Positions 1-8,795 are shown, numbered from the stretch's first letter. The stretch: DNA of 13,748 nucleotides from an uncultured Alphaproteobacteria bacterium (GCA_937900425.1 CALCDT010000268.1:1-13748), one strand, 5' to 3'. Made by a program: numbers and translations. Notes: a model not told the origin generated them from the letters alone.

Positions 1-1397
<1,397 letters not shown>

Positions 1398-1472
1398 GGG
1401 GCGGACGGCCGGGCGGCGGAGTGAGCACAGCGTCGGGCGAGACGTCGGTCGACGTGCCCCAGTCTCTCATCC

Positions 1473-1502
1473 CGTCATGGTTCGCCTTCGCGAACCAAGA
1501 CG
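1473..1502. repeat. Hairpin repeat downstream of uvrB
   Basis: TGGTTCGC (1478-1485) pairs perfectly with GCGAACCA (1490-1497) around CTTC. The stem extends through an A/A mismatch to CGTC (1473-1476) and GACG (1499-1502), giving a 12-pair stem with one mismatch. It resembles dispersed CGTCATGG-type hairpins seen between genes in Rhizobiales (recollection, not a search). It lies 75 bp past the uvrB stop and has no following T-run, so a role as uvrB terminator is possible but unproven. Confidence 0.6.
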
Positions 1503-1983
1503 ATCGCGCATCCCGAAGAATGCCCTGCCGTCCCCTCCGCGCTCGCCACGACGCCCGCCACTTCTTCACACCCTCCCCGCCTCCCCCATACTCCCCCGCA
1601 TCCCACCCGCGAGGGGCGTCGTCCGGAGGCGTTCGAGCGATGGGGTGGGTGCGGCGCCTGCGCGCCCGGCGACGCGGCCGGGTTCCCGGGCGGCCCCGGA
1701 CCCGACCGGCGTCACTAGGAACGCCGCCGGGCGGACCGGTCCGCGCAAGGTGGTGAAGGCGGGCGGCTCGCACGAGGCGCCGGCCGGATCAGGAAACGGG
1801 ATCGCCGGACGCGGAAGGGCCAGAACGAGCGCCGCCGCCGGGGCCCGCCACCGCCACCTCCGCGGGATCGGGTCCGGCTGCCGGAAACGCCGCGAGATGG
1901 GGCGCCGAGAGGCGAGCGCCGCCGGCACGGCGGGGGACCCCCGGGCTCGCACCCCGGCCCCTCCGCCCCCGGCGGCGGGCGGA

Positions 1984-2057
1984 TCTTCGGGAAGCCCGCG
2001 CCGTCCGTCCTCGCAAGGCGGCCGCCGCGGGTCTCCCGTAGGGAGACTTCCCGAAGA
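1984..2057. repeat. 11-bp inverted repeat with internal hairpin
   Basis: TCTTCGGGAAG (1984-1994) is the exact complement of CTTCCCGAAGA (2047-2057). Inside the second half lies GTCTCCC (2031-2037) / GGGAGAC (2041-2047) around GTA. Both ends are followed by CCCGCG, so the block also has a direct-repeat flavour. It could be a degenerate repeat element or part of a structured transcript. No function is assigned. Confidence 0.45.
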
Positions 2058-2306
2058 CCCGCGATTTCACATCCGCGCCTCCCGGCGCCCCATCCCCCCT
2101 CGACCCGTCCGGCCGAGGCCCGAGCCTCCGGCGGAGCCTTTCCGCACGGGGGCGGCGGTGCTGGCGGCGGGGTTTTCGTCCTGCGGGGAGGCTGTGGCTG
2201 GTGAAGACGGGAGCGCGTCCCACGGCACGCCGACGGCCGCGGCGCACACCCGATTGCCGACCGCCGACCGCCGAACCCCGCGCCCGAGGTTGACACCCGG
2301 CGGCGC

Positions 2307-2336
2307 TTGGCCGACAAACGGGCGATCACGTATAAG
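2307..2336 (+). promoter_or_regulatory. Candidate promoter of the glycosyltransferase gene
   Basis: TTGGCC at 2307-2312 and TATAAG at 2331-2336 are separated by 18 bases, in one of the few AT-richer spots upstream of the gene. They would start transcription near 2343 and give a leader of roughly 105 nt. A better -35 match, TTGACA (2290-2295), is 35 bases from TATAAG and so cannot pair with it. The assignment rests only on match and spacing. Confidence 0.35.
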
Positions 2337-2448
2337 ATCGAAGCCGGAGAGCGGGCGGTTCGGGGCGCCTGCGGTGGAGCCGGACACATTGCGCGAGGCG
2401 GCGCCGCCGCATCGCAGTCCTATTGCTGGCCCGACGTTGGGATACGAG

Positions 2449-5256
2449 ATGGCTCTGGAAGAGACCGCGCTGGACCTCAATCAGATTCCGCTGTTCGACG
2501 CCGACTGGTACCGCGGCACCTACGCCGACGTCGATCTCCTCGGCCTCGACCCGCTCTATCATTACCGCGAATACGGCGCCTATCTGCGCCGCCGGCCGAG
2601 CCCGTTCTTCGACGCCGCCCGCTATGCCGAGAAGCACCGCCTGCCCGAGGACGTCGACGCCCTCGCCCATTTCCTCGAGGTGTTCGGAGAGCCGACGAAG
2701 CGCGGCGGCAAGATCAACATGCCCGACCTCAAGACCAAGCTCTGGGGCGGCTTCTCGGCCCAGGCGCTGGCCCAGCTCAACGACATCGTCACCGGTTCGC
2801 AGGCCGATTCGAAATCCAAGGCCCAGGCGGCCTTCCTGCTCGGCCGCTGGTACGCCCTCAACGAGCGCTGGACCGAGGCGGTGGAGGTGCTGAAGACCAT
2901 CCGGCGCACCGACATCACCATCTACCGCAGCCCGCGCTGCAAGCTGCTGCTGATCGACTGCATGACCCGCGCCGGCGACTTCGAAGGGGCCCGCGACCTG
3001 ATCGACTTCGTCCTGAAGTCCAGCGCGGTCGGTCACTTCATCTGCGCCCGCAACAATCTTCTGATCGCCGAGCACGGCGACGCCGCCCTCGACGACCGTC
3101 TCGCCAATCTTAACCGCCTCTACATGGAGGAGGGCTTCTCGCCGATCGCCCTCGAGGATCCCGCCAAGGGCCTCGTCTTCGGCAACATCGCCTTCGACAT
3201 GGCCGGCGCCGGCACGGTCGACGGGCCGAAGGTCAGCGTGCTGATGCCGGTCTACGGCGCCAGCGAATTCGTCCACGTCGCGATGAAGTCGCTGCTCTCC
3301 CAGACCTGGAAGAACCTCGAAATCGTCGCGGTGGAGGACTGCAGCCCCGACGACAGCTGGGACAAGCTCCAGGAGCTCGCCGCCGGCGACGACCGGGTCA
3401 AGATCTTCCGCAACGAGAAGAACCTCGGCGCCTATCCGACCCGCAACCGCGCCCTGTCGCTGGCCACCGGCGACTACGTTACCGTCCACGACAGCGACGA
3501 CTGGTCCCACCCGCAGATGATCGAGGCGCAGATGCGCGAGCTGCTCGCCGACGACACGGTCGTCGGCACCTGCTCGGCGATGACCCGGGTCTATCCGGAC
3601 ATCCGCTTCATCCTGCGCCCGCAGCGCGAGAACCTGGAATTCGTCCACCGCAGCTATCCCTCGCTGCTGCTGAAGCGGGAGGACGTCGCCCGGCTCGGCC
3701 AGTGGGACAGCGTCTCGGCCAACGCCGACGACGAATTCATCCAGCGCGGCCGCGCGCTCTGGGGCAAGGACGCCATCAAGGACGTCCACCCCAACGCGCC
3801 GCTGTCCTTCTTCCTCGTCCACGAGAATTCGCTGACGCAGCAGAAGGGCACCAACCTCAACAGCCTGACCTTCGGCATCCGCAAGGAATATGCCCGCGCC
3901 GCCGCCTACTGGCGCAAGGCCAAGGGCGGTACCGAGGAAGCCCTCGCGGTCAAGCGCACCAGCCTCAAGGCGCCCTTCCCGATCCCCCAGGGTCTCGCCC
4001 CCAAGGACTGGCCGCGCAATCCGAGATACGACGTCGTCCTCGTCTCCGACCTGAGCCTGCTCGGCGGCACTCGACGCTGCAACGAAGGTTACATCCGCGC
4101 CGCCACCGACATGGGCCTGCGCGTCGGCCTGTTCCACTGGCCGCGCTGCGACCTGAAGCTCGCCGAGGTCGACGACCTCTATTCGGAACTTGTCTATCAT
4201 CCGAACGTCGATTTCGTGGTGCCGGAGGACGAGATCGAGGCCGGCGTCGTGCTGATCCACCATCCGCCGATCCTCAAGTTCCGGATCGACGCGGTGCCGC
4301 AGATCCGCACCTCCCGCGTCGCGGTGCTGGTCAACCAGTTGCCGATGCAGCGCTGGAGCGAGGCGCCGCACTACTATTTCCCCGAGGAGACCGACGCGCT
4401 CTGCGAGGATCTCTTCGGCCACAAGCCGGAATGGCTGGCGATCTCGCCGCGGGTGAAGGACATTCTCGCCCGCACCGGCTACGCCAACGTCAACCCCAGG
4501 ATCTTTCATCCGCCGTTCCACGGCGACGTGCCGGACACCCTGCCCCCGCTGCCCGAGGGCCTCGGCAGCGACCGGGTCGTCACCATCGGCCGCCACGCCC
4601 GCGACCACTGGACCAAGTGGCCGGCCCGGGCCGAGGAGATGCGCGCCGCCTATTGCGCCGACGTCCCCGGTGTCGCCACCCACCTGCTCGGCGGCGTCGA
4701 TACCCCGCAGAAGATCCTCGGCTCCGTGCCGGAAAACTGGGTGGTGCACGAATTCGACACCATCCCGGTGTCCTCCTTCGTCAACAACCTCGATTTCTTT
4801 CTCCACTTCGTCCACGAAGACTACATCGAGGAGTTCGGCCGCAACATCATGGAGGCGATGGCCGCCGCGCGCGTCGTCATCCTGCCGCACAGCTTCCGCG
4901 ACACCTTCGGCGACGCCGCGGTCTACTGCGAGCCGGAGGAGGTCGCCAGCGTCATCCGCACCTACTGGAGCGACGAAGGGCTCTACCGGCTCCAGGCCGA
5001 GCGCGGCCTCGCCTACGTCCAGCAGAATTGCGCCCAGCCGATCATCCGCGAAAACCTCGCCAGCCTGCTGCCGGCCGGGTGGATCGTCCCCACCGTCCCG
5101 GCCGATGTCGAGGTGCCGGCGGAGGACGAAGCCCCGGCGGACGCGGAAGTCGCGGCGGATGTCGAAGCGGCCGCGGACGTCGAGGCGGCGCCGGCGGCGG
5201 ATGTCGAGCCGGCAAAGTCCGCCGAGAGCGACGAGGCCGTGGAAACCGCAGCCTGA
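2449..5256 (+). CDS. Two-domain glycosyltransferase (GT2 plus GT-B-like), 935 aa
   Basis: Probable surface-polysaccharide or protein-glycan glycosyltransferase, cytoplasmic, with no membrane segment seen. Residues about 14-85 carry the FDADWYRGTYADVDLLGLDP...HYREYG module, repeated in weaker form as PSPFFDAARY. This module is typical of the N-termini of large glycan-assembly proteins. Residues about 100-250 look like helical TPR-type repeats. A GT2 (GT-A) domain begins at VSVLMPVYGAS (residue 262), and its metal/nucleotide-sugar DxD-type site is DSDD (348-351). From RYDVVLVSDLSLLGG (526) a second, GT-B-like domain runs to about 875, with EEFGRNIMEAMA (794-805) as the GT4-like donor-site segment. 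The tail (881-935) is Ala/Val/Glu/Pro-rich with ADVEAA reiterations. I chose ATG 2449 because the conserved module starts just after it and GGGA lies 6-9 bases upstream. The open frame extends to 1477, but that stretch reads like non-coding DNA. Acceptor and sugar are unknown. Confidence 0.88.
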   Translation: MALEETALDLNQIPLFDADWYRGTYADVDLLGLDPLYHYREYGAYLRRRPSPFFDAARYAEKHRLPEDVDALAHFLEVFGEPTKRGGKINMPDLKTKLWGGFSAQALAQLNDIVTGSQADSKSKAQAAFLLGRWYALNERWTEAVEVLKTIRRTDITIYRSPRCKLLLIDCMTRAGDFEGARDLIDFVLKSSAVGHFICARNNLLIAEHGDAALDDRLANLNRLYMEEGFSPIALEDPAKGLVFGNIAFDMAGAGTVDGPKVSVLMPVYGASEFVHVAMKSLLSQTWKNLEIVAVEDCSPDDSWDKLQELAAGDDRVKIFRNEKNLGAYPTRNRALSLATGDYVTVHDSDDWSHPQMIEAQMRELLADDTVVGTCSAMTRVYPDIRFILRPQRENLEFVHRSYPSLLLKREDVARLGQWDSVSANADDEFIQRGRALWGKDAIKDVHPNAPLSFFLVHENSLTQQKGTNLNSLTFGIRKEYARAAAYWRKAKGGTEEALAVKRTSLKAPFPIPQGLAPKDWPRNPRYDVVLVSDLSLLGGTRRCNEGYIRAATDMGLRVGLFHWPRCDLKLAEVDDLYSELVYHPNVDFVVPEDEIEAGVVLIHHPPILKFRIDAVPQIRTSRVAVLVNQLPMQRWSEAPHYYFPEETDALCEDLFGHKPEWLAISPRVKDILARTGYANVNPRIFHPPFHGDVPDTLPPLPEGLGSDRVVTIGRHARDHWTKWPARAEEMRAAYCADVPGVATHLLGGVDTPQKILGSVPENWVVHEFDTIPVSSFVNNLDFFLHFVHEDYIEEFGRNIMEAMAAARVVILPHSFRDTFGDAAVYCEPEEVASVIRTYWSDEGLYRLQAERGLAYVQQNCAQPIIRENLASLLPAGWIVPTVPADVEVPAEDEAPADAEVAADVEAAADVEAAPAADVEPAKSAESDEAVETAA

Positions 5257-5286
5257 GCCGGCGCGCCGGTGAATGCCCCGGATCGG

Positions 5287-5380
5287 CCTCATCCTGAGGA
5301 AGCCGCGCCAGCGGCTGTCTCGAAGGACGAGGCCGCCCCCGCCCTTCGAGGCTCGCTTCGCTCGCGCCTCAGGGTGAAGG
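5287..5380. repeat. Dispersed alphaproteobacterial intergenic repeat
   Basis: The stretch begins CCTCATCCTGAGGA, continues through an AGCCGC/GCGGCT hairpin (5301-5306 with 5311-5316) and CTCGAAGGACGAGGC, and ends with CCTTCGAGGC...GCCTCAGGGTGAAGG (5343-5380). In that last part CCTTC/GAAGG and GAGGC/GCCTC form nested pairs. From memory, this CCTCATCCTGAGG...TCTCGAAGGACGAGG...CCTCAGGGTGA arrangement is a very common intergenic repeat in Hyphomicrobiales. Here it sits in the 3' region of the glycosyltransferase gene, upstream of its terminator. Confidence 0.75.
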
Positions 5381-5449
5381 CGGAGAGAGACTGGTTGGAA
5401 CGCTCGGCGGCCTGAGCCCGGGCTGATCGTCTCCGCGGGACGAATGACG

Positions 5450-5486
5450 AAAGGCGCGCACCGAAATTTCCGGTCCGCGCCTTTTT
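5450..5486 (+). terminator. Intrinsic terminator after the glycosyltransferase gene
   Basis: AAAGGCGCG (5450-5458) pairs with CGCGCCTTT (5476-5484). After one C/C mismatch, ACCG (5460-5463) pairs with CGGT (5471-5474), leaving an AAATTTC loop. Five Ts (5482-5486) follow on the + strand, the classic layout. It lies 193 bp past the stop at 5256. On the minus strand only three Ts follow, so it may also stop gabD transcription, less efficiently. It is the clearest terminator in the window. Confidence 0.8.
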
Positions 5487-5664
5487 CAGTTCACGCCTCG
5501 TGCGGCGATGGCATCGTGACGGTCGGCCGCTTCGGATCTCGCACCGGACCGGCCCCCCGCCCCCTCCGCCGGAAAGGACGGGGGCCCACGCCATCTGTTC
5601 AGGCCGATCCGTTCACGAAGGCGACGACGCGGTCATGGATGCCACCGGCCCCGGCTCGCCGCCG

Positions 5665-7113
5665 TCAAAGCCCCATGCAGAGATACTTGATCTCCAGATA
5701 GTCCTCGATGCCGTATTTCGAGCCCTCGCGGCCGAGGCCGGACTGCTTGACGCCGCCGAACGGCGCCTCGGCGGTCGAGATCAGGCCGGTGTTGATGCCG
5801 ACGATGCCGTATTCGAGCTTCTCGCCGACCCGCCAGACCCGGCCGACGTCGCGGGAATAGAAATAGGAGGCGAGGCCGAACTCGGTGTCGTTGGCGAGCC
5901 GGATCGCCTCCTCCTCGGTGGAGAAGCGGATCAGCGGGGCGAGCGGGCCGAAGGTCTCCTCGCGCGAGACCAGCATCTGCGGCGTCACGTCCGCCACCAC
6001 CGCCGGGGCGATGAAATTGCCGCCGAGCGACTCGCCGCCGATCAGCACCTTCGCGCCCTTGGCCGTCGCGTCGGAAAGATGCTCGTTGACCTTGGCGACC
6101 GCCTTCTCGTCGATCAGCGGCCCGAGCACCACCCCCTCCTCGAAGCCGTTGCCCACTTTCAGCTTTTTCACCGCCGCGACCAGCTTCTCGGCGAAGGCGT
6201 CGTAGACCGCGTCCTGCACGTAGATCCGGTTGGCGCAGACGCAGGTCTGGCCGTTGTTGCGGAATTTCGCCACCATCGCGCCTTCCACCGCCTTGTCGAG
6301 GTCGGCGTCGTCGAAGACGATGAAGGGCGCGTTGCCGCCGAGTTCGAGGCTGAGCTTCTTGATGGTCTCCGCGCTCTGGCGCATCAGCACCCGGCCGATC
6401 TCGGTGGAGCCGGTGAAGCTGATCTTCTGGACGACCGGGCTCGCCGTCATCACCCCGCCGATCGCCTTGGCGTCGCCGGTGACGATGTTGAGCACACCGG
6501 CCGGCACCCCGGCCTCCTCGGCCAGTACCGCCATCGCCAGCATCGAATAGGGCGTCTGCATCGCGGGCTTGGCCACCATCGTGCAGCCGGCGGCGAGCGC
6601 CGGGCCGGCCTTGCGGGCCAGCATGGCGTTGGGGAAGTTCCACGGAGTGATCGCCGCGGTGACGCCGATCGGCTGCTTGATGGCAAGGATGCGCCGGTCG
6701 CCCCAGGGCGAGGGGATGGTGTCGCCGTAGACCCGCCGGCCCTCCTCGGCGAACCACTCGATGAAGCTCGCCCCGTAGAGGATCTCGCCGCGCGCTTCGG
6801 GCACCGGCTTGCCCTGCTCGGCGGTCATGATCTTCGCGAGGTCGTCGGCGTGGGCGACCATCAGGTCGGCCCAGCGCTTGAGGATCTGGCCGCGCTCCTT
6901 GGCGCTCGTCGCCGCCCAGCCCGGAAACGCGGCGGCCGCCGCCTCGATCGCCCGCTCCGTCTCGGAAGCGCCCATCACCGGCACGGTGCCGAGGCTCGCC
7001 CCCGTCGCCGGATCCACCACCGCTTCGGTCCCGCCGCCGTCCGCATCGACCCAGGCGCCGCCGATGACGGCCTGCTGGCGGAAAAGGTCGGGGCGGGAAA
7101 GGGAAATCGTCAT
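5665..7113 (-). CDS. gabD: Succinate-semialdehyde dehydrogenase (NAD(P)+), GabD family
   Basis: Oxidises succinate semialdehyde to succinate with NAD(P)+, the last step of GABA degradation, as a soluble cytoplasmic enzyme. The 482-residue product matches the usual length of GabD. Landmarks: substrate/cofactor run TPWNFPNAM with Asn159, VAKPA with the cofactor lysine Lys182, SFTGSTEIGR (the glycine-rich loop), general-base Glu257 in LELGGNAPF, catalytic Cys291 in NNGQTCVCANR, EETFGPLAP, and the C-terminal PFGGVKQSGLGREGSKYGIEDY signature. An in-frame ATG 14 codons upstream (7155) exists, but the start at 7113 has GGAGG five bases ahead, and MTISLSRPDLFRQQ fits the family N-terminus. No gabT or regulator is adjacent, so it is a single-gene unit. 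Another semialdehyde substrate within the family (for example glutarate semialdehyde) cannot be excluded. Confidence 0.93.
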   Translation of the reverse strand: MTISLSRPDLFRQQAVIGGAWVDADGGGTEAVVDPATGASLGTVPVMGASETERAIEAAAAAFPGWAATSAKERGQILKRWADLMVAHADDLAKIMTAEQGKPVPEARGEILYGASFIEWFAEEGRRVYGDTIPSPWGDRRILAIKQPIGVTAAITPWNFPNAMLARKAGPALAAGCTMVAKPAMQTPYSMLAMAVLAEEAGVPAGVLNIVTGDAKAIGGVMTASPVVQKISFTGSTEIGRVLMRQSAETIKKLSLELGGNAPFIVFDDADLDKAVEGAMVAKFRNNGQTCVCANRIYVQDAVYDAFAEKLVAAVKKLKVGNGFEEGVVLGPLIDEKAVAKVNEHLSDATAKGAKVLIGGESLGGNFIAPAVVADVTPQMLVSREETFGPLAPLIRFSTEEEAIRLANDTEFGLASYFYSRDVGRVWRVGEKLEYGIVGINTGLISTAEAPFGGVKQSGLGREGSKYGIEDYLEIKYLCMGL

Positions 7114-7118
7114 GGCGG

Positions 7119-7123
7119 CCTCC
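7119..7123 (-). promoter_or_regulatory. Ribosome binding site that fixes the gabD start
   Basis: CCTCC on the + strand reads GGAGG on the coding strand, five bases before the ATG at 7113. The alternative upstream ATG at 7155 shows no comparable purine run, so this site decides the start. Confidence 0.75.
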
Positions 7124-7394
7124 GTCGCGAAGGGGGCACCGCGGCGTCGCGGCATCGGAGGCGCACCGGATCACGGGAGGCGGGGATGCGCAAGGGGGCG
7201 GCGGGGGTGGCGGAGATGGTCTTGGAAAGAACGGATCGCTGCCCCGTCGAGCGCGCCCCGTCCCGGCGAAAGCTGCGGTCACCCGACCGGGTCGCTACAC
7301 CGTCGATCCTGCCGACACCTTCGATGCCAGGAGCGCAAAACGGCGGATGATGGATGAGGACGGGCAGTGCCGGCCCATCATCGCGACAGCCGCC

Positions 7395-7424
7395 TTGCAT
7401 TTGTACGGGATATTATCGTACATT
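7395..7424 (+). promoter_or_regulatory. Promoter and probable operator of the toxin-antitoxin operon
   Basis: TTGCAT (7395-7400) and TACATT (7419-7424), 18 bases apart, lie in an AT-rich island (7395-7434) unlike the surrounding GC-rich DNA. Between and overlapping them is the inverted repeat TGTACG (7402-7407) / CGTACA (7417-7422) with a 9-base spacer. A ribbon-helix-helix antitoxin bound there would block RNA polymerase. The dyad is seen directly; autoregulation is inferred from how DUF1778/GNAT modules are known to behave. Confidence 0.55.
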
Positions 7425-7445
7425 ATTGACAAAAGGAGACCTTTG

Positions 7446-7733
7446 ATGCCACGACAGGCTGGACGTTCGGCGCGCCTCGAAGCGCGGATCGCACCGGAGG
7501 CGCTCGCCCTCGTGAAACGGGCTGCCGAACTCGAAGGCCGCAGCCTGAGCGACTTCATCGTCGGGGCCGCGAAGGAAGCGGCGCGGCGCACGATCGAAGA
7601 CAGCGCGATCATCCGCCTCGCAGCGGAAGATCAAGCGCATTTCGTGGCGATGCTGCTCGATCCGCCCGAGCCCGCTCCGGCGCTTCGCCGCGCCAGAGAC
7701 GCCCATGAGCGCCTCGTCCGGCGATCGTCCTGA
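7446..7733 (+). CDS. DUF1778 (TacA-like) ribbon-helix-helix antitoxin
   Basis: A 95-residue protein of the DUF1778 antitoxin family, which neutralises GNAT toxins and represses its own operon. The N-terminal half (ARLEARIAPEALALVKRAAE through EGRSLSDFIVGAAKEAA, residues about 8-45) has the strand-helix-helix pattern and the SLSDFI(V) helix start typical of the DNA-binding fold. The C-terminal half (AEDQAHFVAMLLDPPEPAPA) carries the usual F-x-x-x-L-L-D-P-P-x-P toxin-binding segment. ATG 7446 is chosen because AGGAG (7434-7438) precedes it by seven bases, directly after the promoter; the frame is open further upstream only by chance. The toxin gene begins two bases after its stop, so the two are co-transcribed and likely translationally coupled. 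Confidence 0.9.
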   Translation: MPRQAGRSARLEARIAPEALALVKRAAELEGRSLSDFIVGAAKEAARRTIEDSAIIRLAAEDQAHFVAMLLDPPEPAPALRRARDAHERLVRRSS

Positions 7734-7735
7734 GC

Positions 7736-8230
7736 GTGGTCTTCGTCATCGAGCCGCTGGCCGACCGGCACGATCGCAACAGCTTCTCCTGCGGCGTCGT
7801 CGCCCTCGACCGCTACCTGCAACGACAGGCCAGACAGGACGTCAGGCGTCGCACGGCGGTCTGCTACGTCGCCTGCGAGGAGGACGGCGTCCAAATAGCG
7901 GGCTACTACACGCTCTCCGCCGGCGACGTCGCCCTCGACGACCTGCCGGACGACGTCGCCCGGCGCTTGCCCCGCTATCCGATGGTGCCGGTGGCCCGGC
8001 TCGGCCGACTGGCCGTCGCGACGCAGGCCCAAGGCAAAAACCTCGGGGCTGCACTCCTCTGGGATGCCGCGACGCGCGCCCTGCGGGCGGAACTCGGCGT
8101 CTTCGCTCTTCTCGTCGAGGCGAAGGACGACCCGGCCGCGTCCTTCTACCGGCACCACGGCTTCGTGGCGCTCTCGGCCGAACCGTTGAAGCTGTTCCTG
8201 CCGCTGAGCACGGTCGCGGCGCTGCGTTGA
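7736..8230 (+). CDS. GNAT-family toxin (TacT-like acetyltransferase)
   Basis: Partner of the preceding antitoxin. Members of this family acetylate the amino group of aminoacyl-tRNAs and so stop translation. The 164-residue frame starts at GTG with no clear Shine-Dalgarno, only two bases after the antitoxin stop, which suggests coupling that keeps toxin output below antitoxin. Family landmarks: EPLADRHDRNSFSCGVVALD (6-25), RQARQDVRRRTAVCYV (30-45), GYYTLSAGDVALDDLP (56-71), RYPMVPVARLGRLAV (80-94), and FYRHHGF (137-143) with Tyr138 at the catalytic tyrosine position. The acetyl-CoA loop reads QAQGKNLGAALL (97-108), with Asn102 where the R/Q-x-x-G-x-G/A pattern usually has Gly or Ala. Everything else indicates an intact toxin. 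The tRNA target cannot be read from sequence. Confidence 0.9.
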   Translation: MVFVIEPLADRHDRNSFSCGVVALDRYLQRQARQDVRRRTAVCYVACEEDGVQIAGYYTLSAGDVALDDLPDDVARRLPRYPMVPVARLGRLAVATQAQGKNLGAALLWDAATRALRAELGVFALLVEAKDDPAASFYRHHGFVALSAEPLKLFLPLSTVAALR

Positions 8231-8292
8231 CGGGCGACGCGGGCGATGATGAAGTCGAGGAAGGTTGGTCGAGCAGACGCGAGGTTTTGGCC

Positions 8293-8707
8293 GTGACACC
8301 CCGCCGGACCGCCTTGCTTGGCGCGGCCCTTCTCGTCGCCGGCCTGACGGTGACGACGCTGCGGGACTGGGCCTATCTGGAACAGGGATACTCCATCACC
8401 GTCGTTTGGGCGGGGCACGGCGAGCGGGCCACCCGCATCGTGTTTCCGCTCTGGCGCCGCCTCGCCTCGCTCCTGCTCTGGGCCGGCGCGTTCGGTGCGG
8501 TAGCCCTTGCCCTTTGGAGGCGCGGCGAGGCGCGCATCCTCACCTGGATCTGCCCTTGGAGCCTGCGTCGCGCTGGCGTTGGTCGACACTCGGGACTACG
8601 GCTTTCTCGGCGCTCCGACCTCCTTTCCGACGTTGCTCGCCCTCGTCTTGACGGTGGGGTTCGCGCATATCGTCGGTGTCGCACCGAGGCGAACGGCCGA
8701 TTCCTGA
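8293..8707 (+). pseudogene. Small four-helix membrane protein interrupted by a frameshift
   Basis: Starting at GTG 8293 (GAGG eight bases upstream), frame one encodes VTPRRTALLGAALLVAGLTV, a periplasmic-looking loop (LRDWAYLEQGYSITVVWAGH), and a second hydrophobic helix (LASLLLWAGAFGAVALAL), ending sensibly at ARILTW (to 8547). Beyond that the same frame turns into Arg-rich non-membrane sequence. The neighbouring frame, entered by skipping one base at about 8548, reads SALGACVALALVDTRDYGFL and then LLALVLTVGFAHIVGV, two more helices, to a stop at 8707. Joining the two gives about 137 residues with four helices. I infer one gene with a single extra base: a real mutation, a sequence error, or (less likely, no slippery site seen) programmed shifting. 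I do not recognise the family. Confidence 0.6.
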
Positions 8708-8795
8708 AAGACGGCGGATTTTTGCCGCCCCCCTTGCGGCAACGCCCGGAAGTAACGCACATCTGTCGTCCCTTGCGACCGTGCTTTCCGCAAGT

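Larger units (their letters stand above)
1398..2448. other. 1.05-kb GC-rich intergenic region, no convincing gene
   Basis: Between the uvrB stop and the glycosyltransferase start I find no protein-coding stretch I would defend. The open frames here on both strands translate to Arg/Pro/Gly/Ala-rich strings without domains, as expected from random GC-rich DNA. What can be seen is a hairpin repeat at 1473-1502, an imperfect inverted pair near 1592-1655 (CGCATCCCACCC against GGGTGGGTGCG), an 11-bp inverted repeat at 1984-2057, short GCCGACC reiterations near 2260-2275, and a candidate promoter at 2307-2336. It may carry an unrecognised RNA or degraded repeats; nothing in it decides this. Confidence 0.6.
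7114..7445. other. Divergent intergenic region between gabD and the toxin-antitoxin genes
   Basis: This 332-bp gap must hold the gabD promoter on the minus strand and the antitoxin promoter on the plus strand. The second is visible (7395-7424). For gabD I see no -35/-10 pair good enough to report. No gene, terminator or repeat is recognised; open frames here are short and Arg/Pro-rich. Confidence 0.55.

Noticed and set aside
1478..1497. tRNA T-arm-like GGTTCG sequence
   Set aside because: It is a symmetric hairpin with a four-base loop; no acceptor, D or anticodon arms surround it.
1477..2448. N-terminal extension of the glycosyltransferase frame by over 300 codons
   Set aside because: The translation is Arg/Pro/Gly-rich without domains and ends just where the conserved FDADWY module begins after ATG 2449. 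It reads as non-coding GC-rich DNA that lacks stops by chance.
2326..5292. 988-codon open frame on the minus strand
   Set aside because: It is the antisense shadow of the glycosyltransferase gene; its composition (Asp/Val/Gly/Arg strings) shows no domain.
5599..5667. Stop-codon readthrough of gabD adding 21 residues (…GIHDRVVAFVNGSA)
   Set aside because: The frame stays open to the next TGA, but GabD already has its normal length and there is no readthrough context.
5500..7350. Long + strand frame opposite gabD
   Set aside because: Antisense shadow of the dehydrogenase, whose motifs are unmistakable on the other strand.
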